A stretch of DNA of 64,000 nt from Lepidodermella squamata (Eukaryota; Gastrotricha), in the NCBI GenBank assembly GCA_047495785.1, contig JBLDXI010000042.1, positions 992,001 to 1,056,000 on the forward strand, written 5' to 3'. The notes below the pieces were generated by a model. The model was not told the DNA's origin. It worked only from the letters and a program-made list of their open reading frames with translations, and did no database searches. The translations under genes were made by a program, and so were the position numbers. Numbering within the stretch: position 1 is the stretch's first letter; each line of letters opens with the position of its first letter. Below, piece by piece: positions 1 through 10,975 of the stretch.

Positions 1-873
1 ACAAAAATTCACCCTAAATTCAGAAAATTGTGAACAGACTTTACCTGCTATCATTGTGTCGATTTGGATGTTTTTTCGTAAAATGGCTCTAATTCTGCGG
101 GCAGTTCATTTTTCCATTTTAGCGAGAAGCCAATCCCTTAAAGAGTAAGGACTTGTTGTTTTTTCCTCATGCTGTATATTGTTGTAAGTTGATGCCAATT
201 GTTGGCACCAATCCTTCCTATACATCAGCTAGCAAACAGGATGGCAAGGCGCGAAAACTTTCCATTGTGGGCGGTTGTCTAAGAACCCTGCTGAAATTAA
301 CTTCGGCGGAAAGCTGTCGTTGTCGTTGAGGCAGAAAAAACTCGGCGGAACTTCAAGCGTAAACATCGTTTACATCGTCCTTCTTCCTGGACAGCAGGGT
401 TTGAAGAACAGGGGTACTCCGGGACTCCAATCATAGGAAGGCTAAAAAAATCCACTTGGGGACCGTTTGGTTTCTTTGACTGGGTGCTAGAAAACAAGTA
501 GAAAACACCTCAGCTCAGGGATCCTACTTCGCCCACTGCTGGACAGGAGGGGGAAGTTTTAAATGAATGATACGTATTTAAGATGAAAATATTCACGTAA
601 ACATCTCATTCTTGAATTTAAATTTCTTCTCAATTTTGAGCCTGCTATACACTTTGCGGTAAAGAGTGTGTACTTTGAAACCAACGTGTTCTTCGGAATC
701 GTTATCATTTTCATAATCTTGTTACAAATAAATAATGCTGAAATACGCCAGAAATGTGTTAGTAATCAAAATTTTATTCAAAATTCAAATAAAATAATTA
801 TAAAACAATCACCGGAAATACAGTATGAAAGTTCAAGGGGGGCAAATTGCTTGTCATTTCTTTCTTTTCGAGA
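1..873. other. Gene-poor flank
   Basis: No convincing gene. Short ORFs here lack homology-like features or a plausible start. A fragment of a dispersed repeat (GGATCCTACTTCG followed by CCCACTG) lies near 515-538. An AATAAA on the minus strand at about 773-778 probably serves as the poly(A) signal of the neighbouring minus-strand gene. Confidence 0.5.
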
Positions 874-2541
874 TTAGCCAGAGCTCGGACCTTTACGTCT
901 AGGTTCCGAAGCTATACGGCCGTCAGAACCAGCACTTGCAGCTATGCCAGCGAAGAAAGCTGCTGCAGCAGCTGTTCGATTATCCGCTCTTGCAACTAGA
1001 GACGGCGCAATCTTGCCAACTGCCAATGCTGCGGCGTCCTTAGTTGCGACACTCGCCGAAATTAACGTCACATTTCCAACCGTAATATTCATCGGTTGCG
1101 CAGCCAGGGCACTTGCTCGCAGAAACGCCGAAGCCACCGGCGAGTTGACAACCTCTTTCGCCACTTGTTTGCCCAGATTTTCCATGGCTAACGTAACATT
1201 TGTGGACTCGCCAGTTTTCGACCCAGCAAAGGACGCAACCATGGACATGATTCCTTGAATGCCGTTCTTCGTGCTATTCCCAGCATCAGCTGCTTTCGCA
1301 CTCGCCTGGCTAGCAAGTTTTTGAAAGGCCTGAACTGCGGCTGCCTGCAGGTTCTCCTTACCCTTAAAGTCCTGAATCGCCTGCCCGAAAAATCCATAAC
1401 CAGCCGGGACGCAAGCACTGCCGTTCGATGTAACATAGGGCGAGGTAATATTACCACCCTGAGCGTAGATTTTCAGCATATCAGTCTCGTTCAGCGCGAC
1501 ACAAGGCATGCCGTTCGCAGCCATTGGCACAAACTTGCCGACTTGGTCCTTGAAAACGCCGTCAAAGGCCTGTAATAGTCCTTGAACAGTTCCGTTCCTC
1601 GAAATATTCATCGGAATCGCAGCTTGGATCGCATCTAAATTAACATTTGAAGTTATCAAACTTGGCACGGCACTCGCAGCCGCCTGGCCGATATTCGCCG
1701 CAACCCCAGGTACGCCTTGTGCCAATCCGGACAAAGCAGATCCGTTGATTGCAATAGGAACGCGGTTGACTATGTCTTTGACCGCTTCTGGGTTTGATAG
1801 ATTCACAGGAATGAAAAACCCGGCCGTAGCATTCTTGAGAAGATTCCCGACCAAAGCGGTGAAGTTGACCTGGGGGGTGTTCCCCGCTGACTGTTGGACG
1901 TTGACTTGTACTCCTGATGATCCAACGCTAATACTGGACTGCAAACCAGCCAAATAGTTTTGTAACACTGAGCTCGGCTTTTGACCGTTTGCATTCGCCG
2001 TATTTACAGCGCCTGCAACGTTAGGATTGTTTAGCACATTGGTCAAAGTGTTAGCCGAAATGCCTTGCGCCGCCGTACCGGCTGAGTTTATGGCTGCGTT
2101 GGCCGAATTTACGGCACCCTGCGACGATGAGGTGCCTGAGTTGGCGAGGTTAGCTAAATTTTGCCCTGAGATCGCGCTGTTAACATTGCTTTGCACTGAG
2201 GAAGCAGCTGAGGCCGCGGCGCTAGCCGCGCTGTTTTTAACCGCGTCGAAATTAACCGAGGCTGTGTTGCCCAGGTTGACCACATTCGCCTGGCCTGCAG
2301 CACCAGCCGCATTGATGTAGCTATTCGCCGCAGCAGCCTGGGATGAAGCAGCATTGTTTATCAAATTGATTACGTTAGCGCCTGAAGCTGCCGCGGCTGA
2401 GCCAGCTGAGCCAGCTGCTTTCTGAGCTTGGTTCACCATATTCGCAACTTGGCTGCTGCTCGGCATGTTGACACCGTTTATCGATATTTGGGCATGGGCC
2501 TGCGAGAGGCACAACAGAAGGCCTATTACTGGTAGGAACAT
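874..2541 (-). CDS. Secreted Ala/Ser/Asn-rich low-complexity protein
   Basis: A single-exon 555-residue protein of unrecognised family. The ATG at 2541 is chosen because it starts a textbook signal peptide (MFLPVIGLLLCLSQAHAQ); the frame is open only slightly further upstream and from a non-ATG codon. The mature chain is strongly enriched in Ala, Ser, Asn and Gly, with quasi-repeated stretches such as AVNSANAAINSAGTAAQ, many NxS/T sequons and only two cysteines (around residues 345-380), so an extracellular structural or matrix/mucus role is plausible but inferred. The next gene on the same strand (4.2-5.8 kb) has a similar secretory, Ala/Asn-rich composition and may be a distant relative. 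A minus-strand AATAAA lies about 95 nt past the stop. Low-complexity antisense ORFs in the same span are compositional shadows. Confidence 0.8.
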   Translation of the reverse strand: MFLPVIGLLLCLSQAHAQISINGVNMPSSSQVANMVNQAQKAAGSAGSAAAASGANVINLINNAASSQAAAANSYINAAGAAGQANVVNLGNTASVNFDAVKNSAASAAASAASSVQSNVNSAISGQNLANLANSGTSSSQGAVNSANAAINSAGTAAQGISANTLTNVLNNPNVAGAVNTANANGQKPSSVLQNYLAGLQSSISVGSSGVQVNVQQSAGNTPQVNFTALVGNLLKNATAGFFIPVNLSNPEAVKDIVNRVPIAINGSALSGLAQGVPGVAANIGQAAASAVPSLITSNVNLDAIQAAIPMNISRNGTVQGLLQAFDGVFKDQVGKFVPMAANGMPCVALNETDMLKIYAQGGNITSPYVTSNGSACVPAGYGFFGQAIQDFKGKENLQAAAVQAFQKLASQASAKAADAGNSTKNGIQGIMSMVASFAGSKTGESTNVTLAMENLGKQVAKEVVNSPVASAFLRASALAAQPMNITVGNVTLISASVATKDAAALAVGKIAPSLVARADNRTAAAAAFFAGIAASAGSDGRIASEPRRKGPSSG

Positions 2542-4176
2542 TTTTTCAAAAGAGGTCGACAAATAATGAAATGAATTGGCTTCACGTTGCGTTGAATATG
2601 CGGGGATGCCAATCCTAGAATAACATGTTCTCGGGTCACTCGGGAATCATCAATTTAACCTGTTAGTTTAACTTGGAAAAAACCGTTAAGTACAATATTA
2701 TCCATGTGGGACTGGGCCAAACGGCATTTCACAGAAAAGGCGTGGTAAATTGTAAAATCACGTGATAATATGCCCTAATTGCGGCCTCGACCACGCTACG
2801 ACCTCGCTCACAAGAATAGGAAAAAAGGATTTTTTCATTAAGGTCCAAAGTCAATAACTTGGAGATGATTTGCAAGTGAAGTGGGGTTCGGCGTATATTA
2901 TATATATATTTCAGCAAACGGCAAGAAGTATGTTGACTGAAAGAGGGGGAAGGATTCTTGGATTCCTGGATGACCTTACTCAGTTTTTCTTGAGAATTTT
3001 GTATTATCGAAATGCAGACCTTTAGGAAGCTCCCGCACCCGTCTCGAAACACGACAAACCTATCCACCCCCAAAGTTGAGGAACTTGCAGAAACCAAATT
3101 TTTCGTCAATTGTTCACCTGTAAAACACCTGTAACGCACATTTTCCCAGCAACCCTGATGACTATCAATCCAGAGACACCCAGATTGCATTGGTAAGGAT
3201 GATCCCTAACATTCTTAGCGGTACTTCGCTCTCTTTATCAGCCTGTTTATGAGATCGCTCATTGAAAGAAGCAGCATCACCTTCGAACCTTCAAGCCGCA
3301 TCAATATCTCACAATTTCAAGAATTTCGCCAAAAATCCCACTTTTCACTATTTTGTGTCAGTTCTATGTGGGACATCTCATGGCGCTTAGCTATAAGCTG
3401 GAGACAACATGGTTTGAGATTCTGGTCGACGTTCATATATATTCATATGATACCGTCCGCAAGAAATGCAATAAAGGTACTTTTAAATTGTCTTAAGTAA
3501 GGCTCATCCACACCTGGCACTTGCTTTGCGACCCAAAAATCAAATTTCTTAACAGAATGCAAACTCTGAACCGCAGTTAATCTTTTGATAAGATGTTTCT
3601 TTTTTGAAATTTTTAATGTAAACAACAGCGCGAGGAATTTGCGACCATTTCCCTTTTTTATTTGAGATTGTGAAATCTGTGAAAATGGACGCAGTTAATC
3701 TTAGAATTTTTTATGGATCACTCTCTAGTGTGGGAAAATAGGGTCAAAATTCTCTATGAGATATCAACCAAATTGAATAAATTTTCAAGAGTTTTTCCTT
3801 TAGATTCTTCAACTTTTTCATGAGATTGGCTCTTCACGGCATTTTGGACGGTTTACGGTCGAATAAATTGGGAAACTAACGGATCGGCCTTCCAAAAGTT
3901 CCAAAGGTTTCCAAAAGTAGCCAAAAATGACAGATGCAGGACACTCTCATACAAGCCATGGGAACCGCCGGTATTAGATCAGACCAAAATAGAGGGCGGA
4001 TTTTGTTCAATTTTTATTGGCTAGTTCTCAACCAAAAAAAAACAATTTTATTTCTGAAAAGCGCATATTAATTTCGTAGCGCCAGCTTTTTTGGTTAGTA
4101 GCCCATTTTATTTCAATTCTCCCCATATATTAAAATAAATTTAGAAGTTCAAAGAGAGTTATAAATCTGCTTCGGA
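2542..4176. other. Intergenic; diffuse repeat material
   Basis: No supportable gene. A 153-codon minus-strand ORF at 2729-3190 has no domain I recognise and overlaps sequence also seen at about 21.06-21.24 kb (a GGATGATCCCT-containing segment and a nearby segment in inverted orientation), so it is more likely repeat than gene. The rest (3.2-4.17 kb) is AT-rich and shows nothing I can name. Confidence 0.5.
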
Positions 4177-5755
4177 TTAACTTGACGCCTTGGTAGAGTT
4201 AGAGTTGGCGCTAAAATTAGCCCTACCACGAGGAGAGGCTTGGAGGGTCGCAAGGTAGACAGAAGCAGCAGCTCCAGCCGCGTCCATATTCGACTTTTGG
4301 GAGATTACGGGCATCACGTCGCCTACTTTCTTGGTGTCTCCATCCGTCCTAGCCTTGGCCGTACCATTGTTCTGTGCCACTGCTCCAGCACGTTCCTGCA
4401 CAGTCTTAGACCGAGCTGCATTGATGCCATCTGTCATCTTCTTCACTAACGTATCAAGATCAACGGTTCCATCAGCGCTAGCCGTAACGTTGAACTTTGT
4501 CATCGCCTGGCCGAAAGCGCCAGCGATCTGGGCATTAGGATCCTTCTTCCGTCCGCTATCCTGCTCGTTTTCCTTGCTTTTAGCAGCAGCGGCAGAAGCA
4601 GCAGCAGCGCCAGTCACGTTGCCTGTCGCGTTGCTCGGGGCGGGGTTCTTCGGTGGTGGATTTTGAGTAATGTTTTTCAGAAGAGCTGCGACATTCGGGT
4701 TGTTAGCCACAGACCCAACAATCGCCCCACGAATCGTCTCCAGCGGCTTCATATCAACGATTTTCGGAGGTTCCTGCCTTGGGTTGGTCGAGTTCCAAAT
4801 GGCGATCAGTTGCTTCTGAATATCCGTACCTGCGGCAGTAGCCAGTTTCAGCAGATCAGGCTTTGTAGCCAGGATTTTCGAGACCTCTGTGGCGTTGACG
4901 AGTTTTAAAATTTCAGGGCTTGAAGCATTGACTGCCCATCGAACAAGATCTTTTAATCCTATAGCAGTACCGTTGGTCAGCTTAACAAGGTCGGATCCAT
5001 CAGTTTTGTTATCAGCCTTGGGAGCGTCAGTCTTCGGAGCATCTTGCTTCGGAGCATCTTGCTTCGGAGCGTCTTGCTTCGGATTCCAAAGATTGCATAA
5101 TGCGTTCACTTGAGATTTCTCGTCATTTCCACCCGCAAGTGCTGCTTTGGCCAATTCAGAGTTGGCCGCCATCGGTTTCAGAAACATGACCACGTCAGTT
5201 GTGTTGACAGCGTTCAGGAAATTATCGCATGAAGCGTTGTAAGCCAATCGTTTAAGATCATCGAACGTAATCGCAGTTCCGTTCTTGAGTTTTATTTTAC
5301 CATCGCCAGTGGCCGTTGAGGTTGGACCGGATTCTCGGACTCCAGTTGAAGCTTGACCCGAGGTTGATGAAGAGGAATCCACTCTAACAGGTTGGGCAGC
5401 AGCTTGAGCGGTCGCAATAGCTATAATCATCTTTTGAACGTTATCCGATCCAGATGTGGCAGCGAGTTTTGCCATATCAGCATTTGCAGCGATCATCTTA
5501 GCCACCTCAGCTGTGTTGACTTGCTTCAGAAAATCAGCCGCAGATGTAGTATTGGCCAGCCGCTTCAATTCATCGAAAGTTACGGTACTCCCGTTGGTCA
5601 GTGGGAATTTAACCACATTAGCTGTCGAAACCGAAGTCGAAGTCGAAGCTTGGCCATTTGCCGAGGCGATCGACAACAACACTAAGAAAAAATATCGAAA
5701 AATTCCTATTTTGACGTGGAAGTCACTTCGACTCACCGAAAATGAGAAGGCGCAT
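4177..5755 (-). CDS. Secreted protein with three ~70-residue NGT repeats
   Basis: Two exons on the minus strand: 5737-5755 and 4177-5681, separated by a 55-nt GTGAGT...CTTAG intron; joined they give 507 residues. The tiny first exon supplies the ATG and completes a signal peptide (MRLLIFVLLSIASANGQ); the long exon alone has no acceptable ATG, which is why the intron is inferred. The N-terminal half holds three tandem copies of a unit beginning with NGT or NGS plus a (D/E)LxRxA motif and a VN(T/A)xxV motif (roughly residues 30-110, 135-215 and 240-310), separated by a DAPKQ microrepeat. The C-terminal half is Ala/Lys/Asn-rich with a polyalanine stretch. Several N-glycosylation sequons are present. 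The family is unknown to me; an extracellular role is inferred from the leader. Confidence 0.78.
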
Positions 5756-6171
5756 TTTTAGAATATTTAGAATATTACAGAGCAAGAAAAATGAGAAGGC
5801 TCCTCGATCTCCGTTGAGCTCAAGTTATGTAAAGCCAATCCTTTCACGAGCGCATTTTTTGCGATCCCGGTGTGCTCACGAACTTCGAACCTCGAGGTAC
5901 ATTTCATTTTTTCAACCCTCGTGTTTTCCCGCTGGTGAGATAGGATGGCCAAGCCTCTATGTAGATTACTCCGGATAGCCGTTCTCGCTTTGGCTGTTAG
6001 CAGTGCCAACAAGAAAATTATTGGGGCATGACCGGCCGAGGAAGATTCCAGAAAGAAATGTCAAAATTTAGGTCAACATTTTGCTAACAATCGGAATTGA
6101 TTTTACATAAGGAATTTGTTGTAAATAAGAATTTATTTTTTAAATAGCCATTGTATAGAAGTCTCATTCGC

Positions 6172-7271
6172 TTATGATTTAGCGCCCCGATCCATCAACA
6201 TTTTAACAACCTCAACTCGATTGCTACGAGTTGCAAGGATCAAAGGCGTCTCGCCATCGTTATTCTTTGCGTAGTACGACGCCCCACGGCTGAGAAGAGC
6301 CGCGACAGTCTCGGCATTCCCAACTTCAGCCGCGTAATGCAGCGCTGTATTGCCCCAAATATCTCGCCCATTCACTACAACCGACTTGGCTAGCAGAACC
6401 CGGGCTATCTCGGCTTGGTTGAACTTCACCGCTGTCATCAAAGCGCTCATCTTGTTGTTATCTGCCAGATTCGGGTCGGCTCGTTTTTCGAGCAGCGTCT
6501 CTAAGATTTGCATATTCCCACTTTGAGCCGCGATCATCAAAGCAGTTGATCCATTCCGGTTTTTCACATTCACATCAGCCCCGTTGCTGCATAGCAGGCT
6601 TACCATCTCTGAATTGCCCATCGTTGCAGCGATGATTAGACCTGTTGAGAAATCTTCGTCCTTAGAATCGACTGGAACACCCTGTTTCAACAACCGGACA
6701 ACTTCTTCAGTGTCATTCCTCGAAACAGCTGGGATGAGTAGCGAGGGATGGGGTATGCATTTCGGTGTGATTGCTGGGCGCCATTGGCCAGGTTGCAAGC
6801 ACGTGAAGGTCGATAGGACAGTGTTGGATTTCGTAACCAAAGGCGTGTAGTGCTCCTCGCAGTGAAAGAAAACCATAGAACCTATATCGAGAACAGAGTT
6901 CTCTTCCAGTTTTGTAGGCGAATCTTCGCCTGTGATTAGATCCAATTGCGTGAAGTAGCCATTTTCTACATCAGGAATCATACACTAGATAAGAAAGAAT
7001 TTTTGCGGATTTTTAGGAATTTTTTGCAAATTTTTTCTACCTTGTCTTTCTCGCATGGCCCAGCATCAGTCCATTTACCGTTGGATTGGCAGAAAACAGA
7101 CGGAGCGCCATGGTTGTTGTAGCCCGGTTCACAGATGACCTCGCGTATTGACCCTGGTGTTGTAGATCCTGGTTGGATGAAACCGTTTTCCATGGTAACT
7201 AAGCTCGGGCAGTTTTTCGCCCATGATGCTAGTAGTTTTGAACTTATAACTAGGAAAACAAAAACAAACAT
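6172..7271 (-). CDS. Secretory CCP(sushi)-ankyrin fusion protein
   Basis: Two exons: 7041-7271 and 6172-6984, with a 56-nt GTAGAA...ATCTAG intron; 347 residues. Order of parts: signal peptide (MFVFVFLVISSKLLASWA), CCP/sushi module 1 with paired cysteines and the GYNNHG turn, CCP module 2 (begins with the Cys created at the splice junction and ends in GQWRPAITPKC), then about six ankyrin repeats (ADVNVKNRNGSTALMIAA-type) to the C-terminus. CCP modules bind proteins outside cells (complement-type, adhesion); ankyrin repeats are usually intracellular. CCP2 and the ankyrins are in one uninterrupted exon, so the fusion does not depend on a splice guess. No membrane-spanning segment is visible between them or after them, so the ankyrins appear to enter the secretory pathway. 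The plus-strand neighbour at 7.85 kb is also a leader-bearing ankyrin protein. Confidence 0.85.
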
Positions 7272-7558
7272 TTTCAGCTCTGCGTTTTCGGGCTATTGTG
7301 AAGTTTACGCTTCTGAGCACAACTGTACAAAGCACTGAGAATGGGTTCTTTTCCGCCGTGTTGCACTAAATAAGAAAAGCTCTCACGTAAATGCTTGTTG
7401 CAGTTTTCAGTGAAGGGAATGACGGAAGGCGGAAATAGCCCACAAATATGAGAAAAAACCATACTCGAAAGCTGAAAGCTTACAAATACAAAGTTAAAGC
7501 CTGAATCATAAAAGAAATGCTATATGACCAAAAAACTCGGAAAACCAAAAAACTCATC

Positions 7559-7590
7559 CTAACCCTAACCCTAACCCTAACCCTCACTAA
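7559..7590. repeat. Interstitial telomere-type (CCCTAA)n tract
   Basis: About four perfect CCTAAC units followed by degenerate CCTAA-like units to about 7605. This matches the TTAGGG-type telomere repeat common in animals. It is internal and short, so it is not a chromosome end in this window. Confidence 0.8.
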
Positions 7591-7850
7591 GCCTAACCCC
7601 TAACTCCAACACCAACTCCTTACCCTAGCCATTGATCATTGACCAAAGTTATGCCTTCTTAAAGCTAAAAACTGAGATTCCCAATACCTATATTTTCACT
7701 CTAAAATTTAGTGGAGATAATTTCATAATGAACTACGGCTAGTTCTCAATTTTCTGATGTTTTCCCTGCATTTCGTTCCGCTACATTCCAGCATTTAGCA
7801 TTTCAGGGTTGGGTTTTTTCATTATATCATTCAATTTTATAACAGTAAAC

Positions 7851-8885
7851 ATGAACTTGAGTATTTATTTGCTTGTTTTAGTTTTTCCGCTGCAAATTTA
7901 CGGATGCTTCAAACGGCTAACTGTGAAAGTAATTACTGTTCGAATTTTCCTAATTGATTTTCGTGCAATTAACTGATACCCACAGAATGACTCTCCGCCG
8001 CCATTTTTCGAAAGCCTAGTTCTAACTTCGAGGTATGGCATGAGTGAAGCATGTGCAGCTGGTGATTTAGAAACCGTAGCACAACAGCTGGAAATCCTAC
8101 GAAATTCCAGCCAGTTGGAAATCGACTGGCGAGACGACCGCCCCGAACTGGACTGCGGCCTATGCGACTGCTACAAGCTACCAACTTGCCTCCACAGAGC
8201 CGCAGCAGCGTGCGGGCCTAACGACGGAGCTGTCCAAGTCGCGAAGCTGCTCATAGCAAACGGGGCTTCGATCAACTCAAGGGAAAAACTGAACGAAGAA
8301 ACAACCTTGATGTTAGCAGCAGCGAACAAAGACCCAGATGCGAAAATGTTGATATTTTTACTGGAAAAGGGGGCTGACTCCGCTTTGAAGAACAGCCATG
8401 GAGAAACTGCGTTGATGCAAGCGGCTCATTTCGCTCCGAACGGCGAGGCAGTTCGATGGTTGATCGAGACTGGGGCTACGATTGATGACGAGAACAACGA
8501 AGGAGAAACAGCGTTGAACTACGCCACTCAGAATATCAACGAAGAGTCGCTGCTTCTGCTGATAGAACGAGGCGCTTCGGTGAATCATAAGAACAAACGC
8601 GGCGAGAGTGTGTTATACCAAGCGGTGAGTTACGGCCAGTCGAACCCGGCTTTGGTGCTTATCGATCACGGGGCTGATGTGAATGAGAGGACGGCAAAGG
8701 GCGAGACTATTTTGATGGCTACGGCTAGGAATAATAACTTGGCTGTTGCTGAGGCGTTGCTGGAACGGGGAGCTTCAATTAGCGTTAGGAATAATGATGG
8801 TAAAAATGCCCTGCAAATCGCTATTGAAAATAATTCGGATGAAATGATTGAATTGTTGAAAGAGGGTGGAGCTACCGAGGAATAA
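7851..8885 (+). CDS. Leader-bearing ankyrin-repeat protein
   Basis: Two exons: 7851-7928 and 7986-8885, with a 57-nt GTAATT...CCACAG intron in phase 0; 325 residues. The first exon encodes MNLSIYLLVLVFPLQIYG, a hydrophobic leader with a plausible cleavage site before CFKRL. The second exon runs in frame through NDSPPPFFESL into MSEACAAGDLE and seven or so ankyrin repeats (ANGASINSREKLNEETTLML, ADVNERTAKGETILM and others) to the stop. An alternative is that translation starts at the internal ATG (8040), giving an ordinary cytosolic ankyrin protein; the upstream exon has good splice sites and keeps frame, so I prefer the longer form. The poly(A) signal AATAAA overlaps the stop codon. The kinase-ankyrin gene at 15.4 kb has a similar junction (FMRACAKGDC versus MSEACAAGDL), suggesting a shared ankyrin module. 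Confidence 0.75.
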
Positions 8886-8938
8886 ATTCGAACAGGCATG
8901 GCATTCTATTGAATCCTTTTATTTTCAAGACTATCAAT

Positions 8939-10302
8939 TTACTTCGCAGCCATAAGGGAGAATAGAGTTATATCAAGTAGAGCTACAAGAAACAATATGA
9001 TCAACATAACAATCAAATCCATAAGTCTAATCATTCTAATATGGAATTTACGACAAATCAGAAACTCCCGAACAGCAAACTCGGATTCAGAGATCATACA
9101 AGCTAGGCAAGCATAGACAGTGATCACAACTCCTGCGGCGAATTTCGCCCCGATCACCGTAACAATGTGAACATGCTCAGCTGTTTTAGGAATCATTCCG
9201 AATACTAGGGTTAAAATCACGGAATAGGCTAAAACCACTGTAACATTATAAGTGGTCCGCTCTGGGTCGCCTGGCTCAATCATCAAGCCAGCTAATTGAA
9301 TGAAAAACAGGCTAAAAGTTGGTATTATGAGGTTCCATACGTAGTAGACAGATTTTCGTTCGAATGTGAACTCGAAATCGGGTCTCGAGTAATTTTCGGT
9401 CAAGTTGTAGGACAGCACAATCCATACGTTCGACCTGTGGCCGATGAACCGCCAAATCTCGCTGTCTCCTAAAAATGAGTCTTGAGCCGTAGTGTCGACG
9501 TCGAAACCATCGATCTTGTAGCTGGCTTCGCCCGTCGTTTCGTCAGAGTCGAAAACTGCCGAACAGGTTTGAGTATCGAATGGGAACTTTTGGAAACTGA
9601 AATTCGGACAAAATATGTCGAGTCGGCCTAGGACGAACCAATAAGCTTGAGAGCCAAATGGTGAAATATACACATCCCCGATTTGCCTGTAACAGGAAAT
9701 ATTGACGAAATTGCTCAAAATATGAACTAAACCCCGTTTTCATTTGACAACAGCGTGATTTTGCGTGATTATTCAAATAGCCCCGTCAAATGAAAATGGG
9801 AATTTAGCTACATTTTTGAATTTCTTGAATTAACATACTCTTTTTGAGGTTTAGCATTGATGACAGCTGATTGATGGAGAATTGACGGTCGCCAAATTTT
9901 ATCTGGAGGCTGGGCAAAATAGAGCGATTGAGGGTCAAATGTTGAATTTGGTTCGCACAACGCTTGTCTTGTGGGAAATATATCAGCACATCGCGGCAAT
10001 CGACATGGCAGATTCCAGCTGTAATCCATGCGTACAATAAGCGAGAGGCGCTGTTCAACGTCGCTGATTTCTATGAAGCGGAAAAGATTCATCGACACAG
10101 AAATTTTGACCTTCTTCTTGAATTGAGTCGCGAGTCCAAATTCTATCGGAACGTTATCTACCGCGGCTGCTGTGCAAAATTTGAAATAAGAATCTCTGAC
10201 CTCATCTGCAAATGATTGATTGTTGAGATAATTGAATCTTTCGCTGGTAACAGCGGCGATGAAATAACTTGAAATCAGGACTGCTTCAAAGCCTCGAAAC
10301 AT
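8939..10302 (-). CDS. Cys-loop ligand-gated ion channel subunit, paralog 1
   Basis: Two exons: 9839-10302 and 8939-9686, with a 152-nt intron; 403 residues. It has a signal peptide (from MFRGFEAVLISS), an extracellular ligand-binding domain with the family's IxDVEQRLSL and WRP motifs, a Cys-loop (C-x14-C containing FPFDTQ), four membrane segments and a short C-terminus. M2 reads PERTTYNVTVVLAYSVILT; Glu at -1' and Leu at 9' resemble cation-selective (nicotinic-type) pores rather than the PAR motif of anion channels. The loop between M3 and M4 is only about 20-25 residues, much shorter than in typical animal receptors. No vicinal Cys pair for acetylcholine is evident, so the ligand is unknown. 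The intron contains a small MITE copy. Three paralogs follow at 11-15.4 kb. Confidence 0.9.
9732..9800. repeat. Small MITE with CATTTTCATTTGAC-type inverted ends, copy 1
   Basis: Ends CCCCGTTTTCATTTGAC and GTCAAATGAAAATGGG are inverted copies. It lies wholly inside the intron of Cys-loop paralog 1. Six further copies are present to 17.67 kb. Confidence 0.7.
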
Positions 10303-10397
10303 TTTTTTCAAATTGTCACTTTTTTCGATCAAAAGCGAACCTTTTCAATCATAAATAATTGATTGACGCGCCGCAATTAATTTTCTACTTAAACGGT

Positions 10398-10480
10398 ATT
10401 TTTCATTTGACAGGTCTAGCATTAATTTTACATAAAATATTATAGAAATGTTCAATGTCATCAAGTGAAAAGGGGCTTCC
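10398..10480. repeat. CATTTGAC-type MITE, copy 2
   Basis: TTTTTCATTTGAC at the left and CAAGTGAAAAGGGG at the right form imperfect inverted ends. It lies upstream of Cys-loop paralog 1 (that gene reads leftward). Confidence 0.6.
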
Positions 10481-10715
10481 ACTCATTTATGAATTATTAA
10501 ACCTCAAATTAATCAGCCACTCGTCATGAGCAGGGAATAATTGTTGTGAAAACTCAGAAACAATGACTGAAAAATCATTTTGAACAGGCGAAATCGTTAT
10601 TCGTGACTACGCGACAGCGAACAGAGTAAAAAATACTTGAATACTAATCTGCAGGAGGTTGAAAACGCTTTTCAATACTCTAATACTCATAATGCCCCTT
10701 GGTATTCTAGAAGAA

Positions 10716-10860
10716 GTGGGCGCGAAGTACGGGGGGAATGAGGGGTATCGTACCCCCCAGTTCGGCAGGCCAAAGTGGAAAAACCCTCAAAAAAGCACAG
10801 GGTCATAAAATTAGGACCCAAAAATACCCCCCAATTCAAGGATCCTACTTCGCGCACTGA
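10716..10860. repeat. Dispersed repeat with GCGCGAAGTA inverted ends
   Basis: Left end AGTGGGCGCGAAGTA and right end TACTTCGCGCACTG are inverted copies about 145 bp apart. Related right ends (GGATCCTACTTCGCGCACTG or close) occur near 515-538, 27880-27915 and 36915-36955, preceded by a run of Cs and AGTTC. This looks like a non-autonomous DNA element family. Confidence 0.65.
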
Positions 10861-10975
10861 TTCTTGAGTTTCTTTTTCGGTTTTCAACAAGGTTCAAGGT
10901 TACAATCATTGTGACATAAAACATCAAGTATTTGATAATAATATTTTGAGAAAGACAATGTTACAAGCTTGTGGT

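Noticed and set aside
944-1258. Several plus-strand ORFs antisense to the Ala-rich gene
   Set aside because: They are shadows of a GC-rich, low-complexity coding exon; the minus strand has the signal peptide.
2729-3190. 153-codon minus-strand ORF
   Set aside because: No domain, no leader, overlaps DNA shared with 21.1 kb; probably repeat.
4240-5761. Plus-strand ORFs antisense to the NGT-repeat gene
   Set aside because: Compositional shadows; the minus strand has the spliced leader and protein repeats.
7559-7605. Chromosome end
   Set aside because: Tract is short and internal with genes on both sides.
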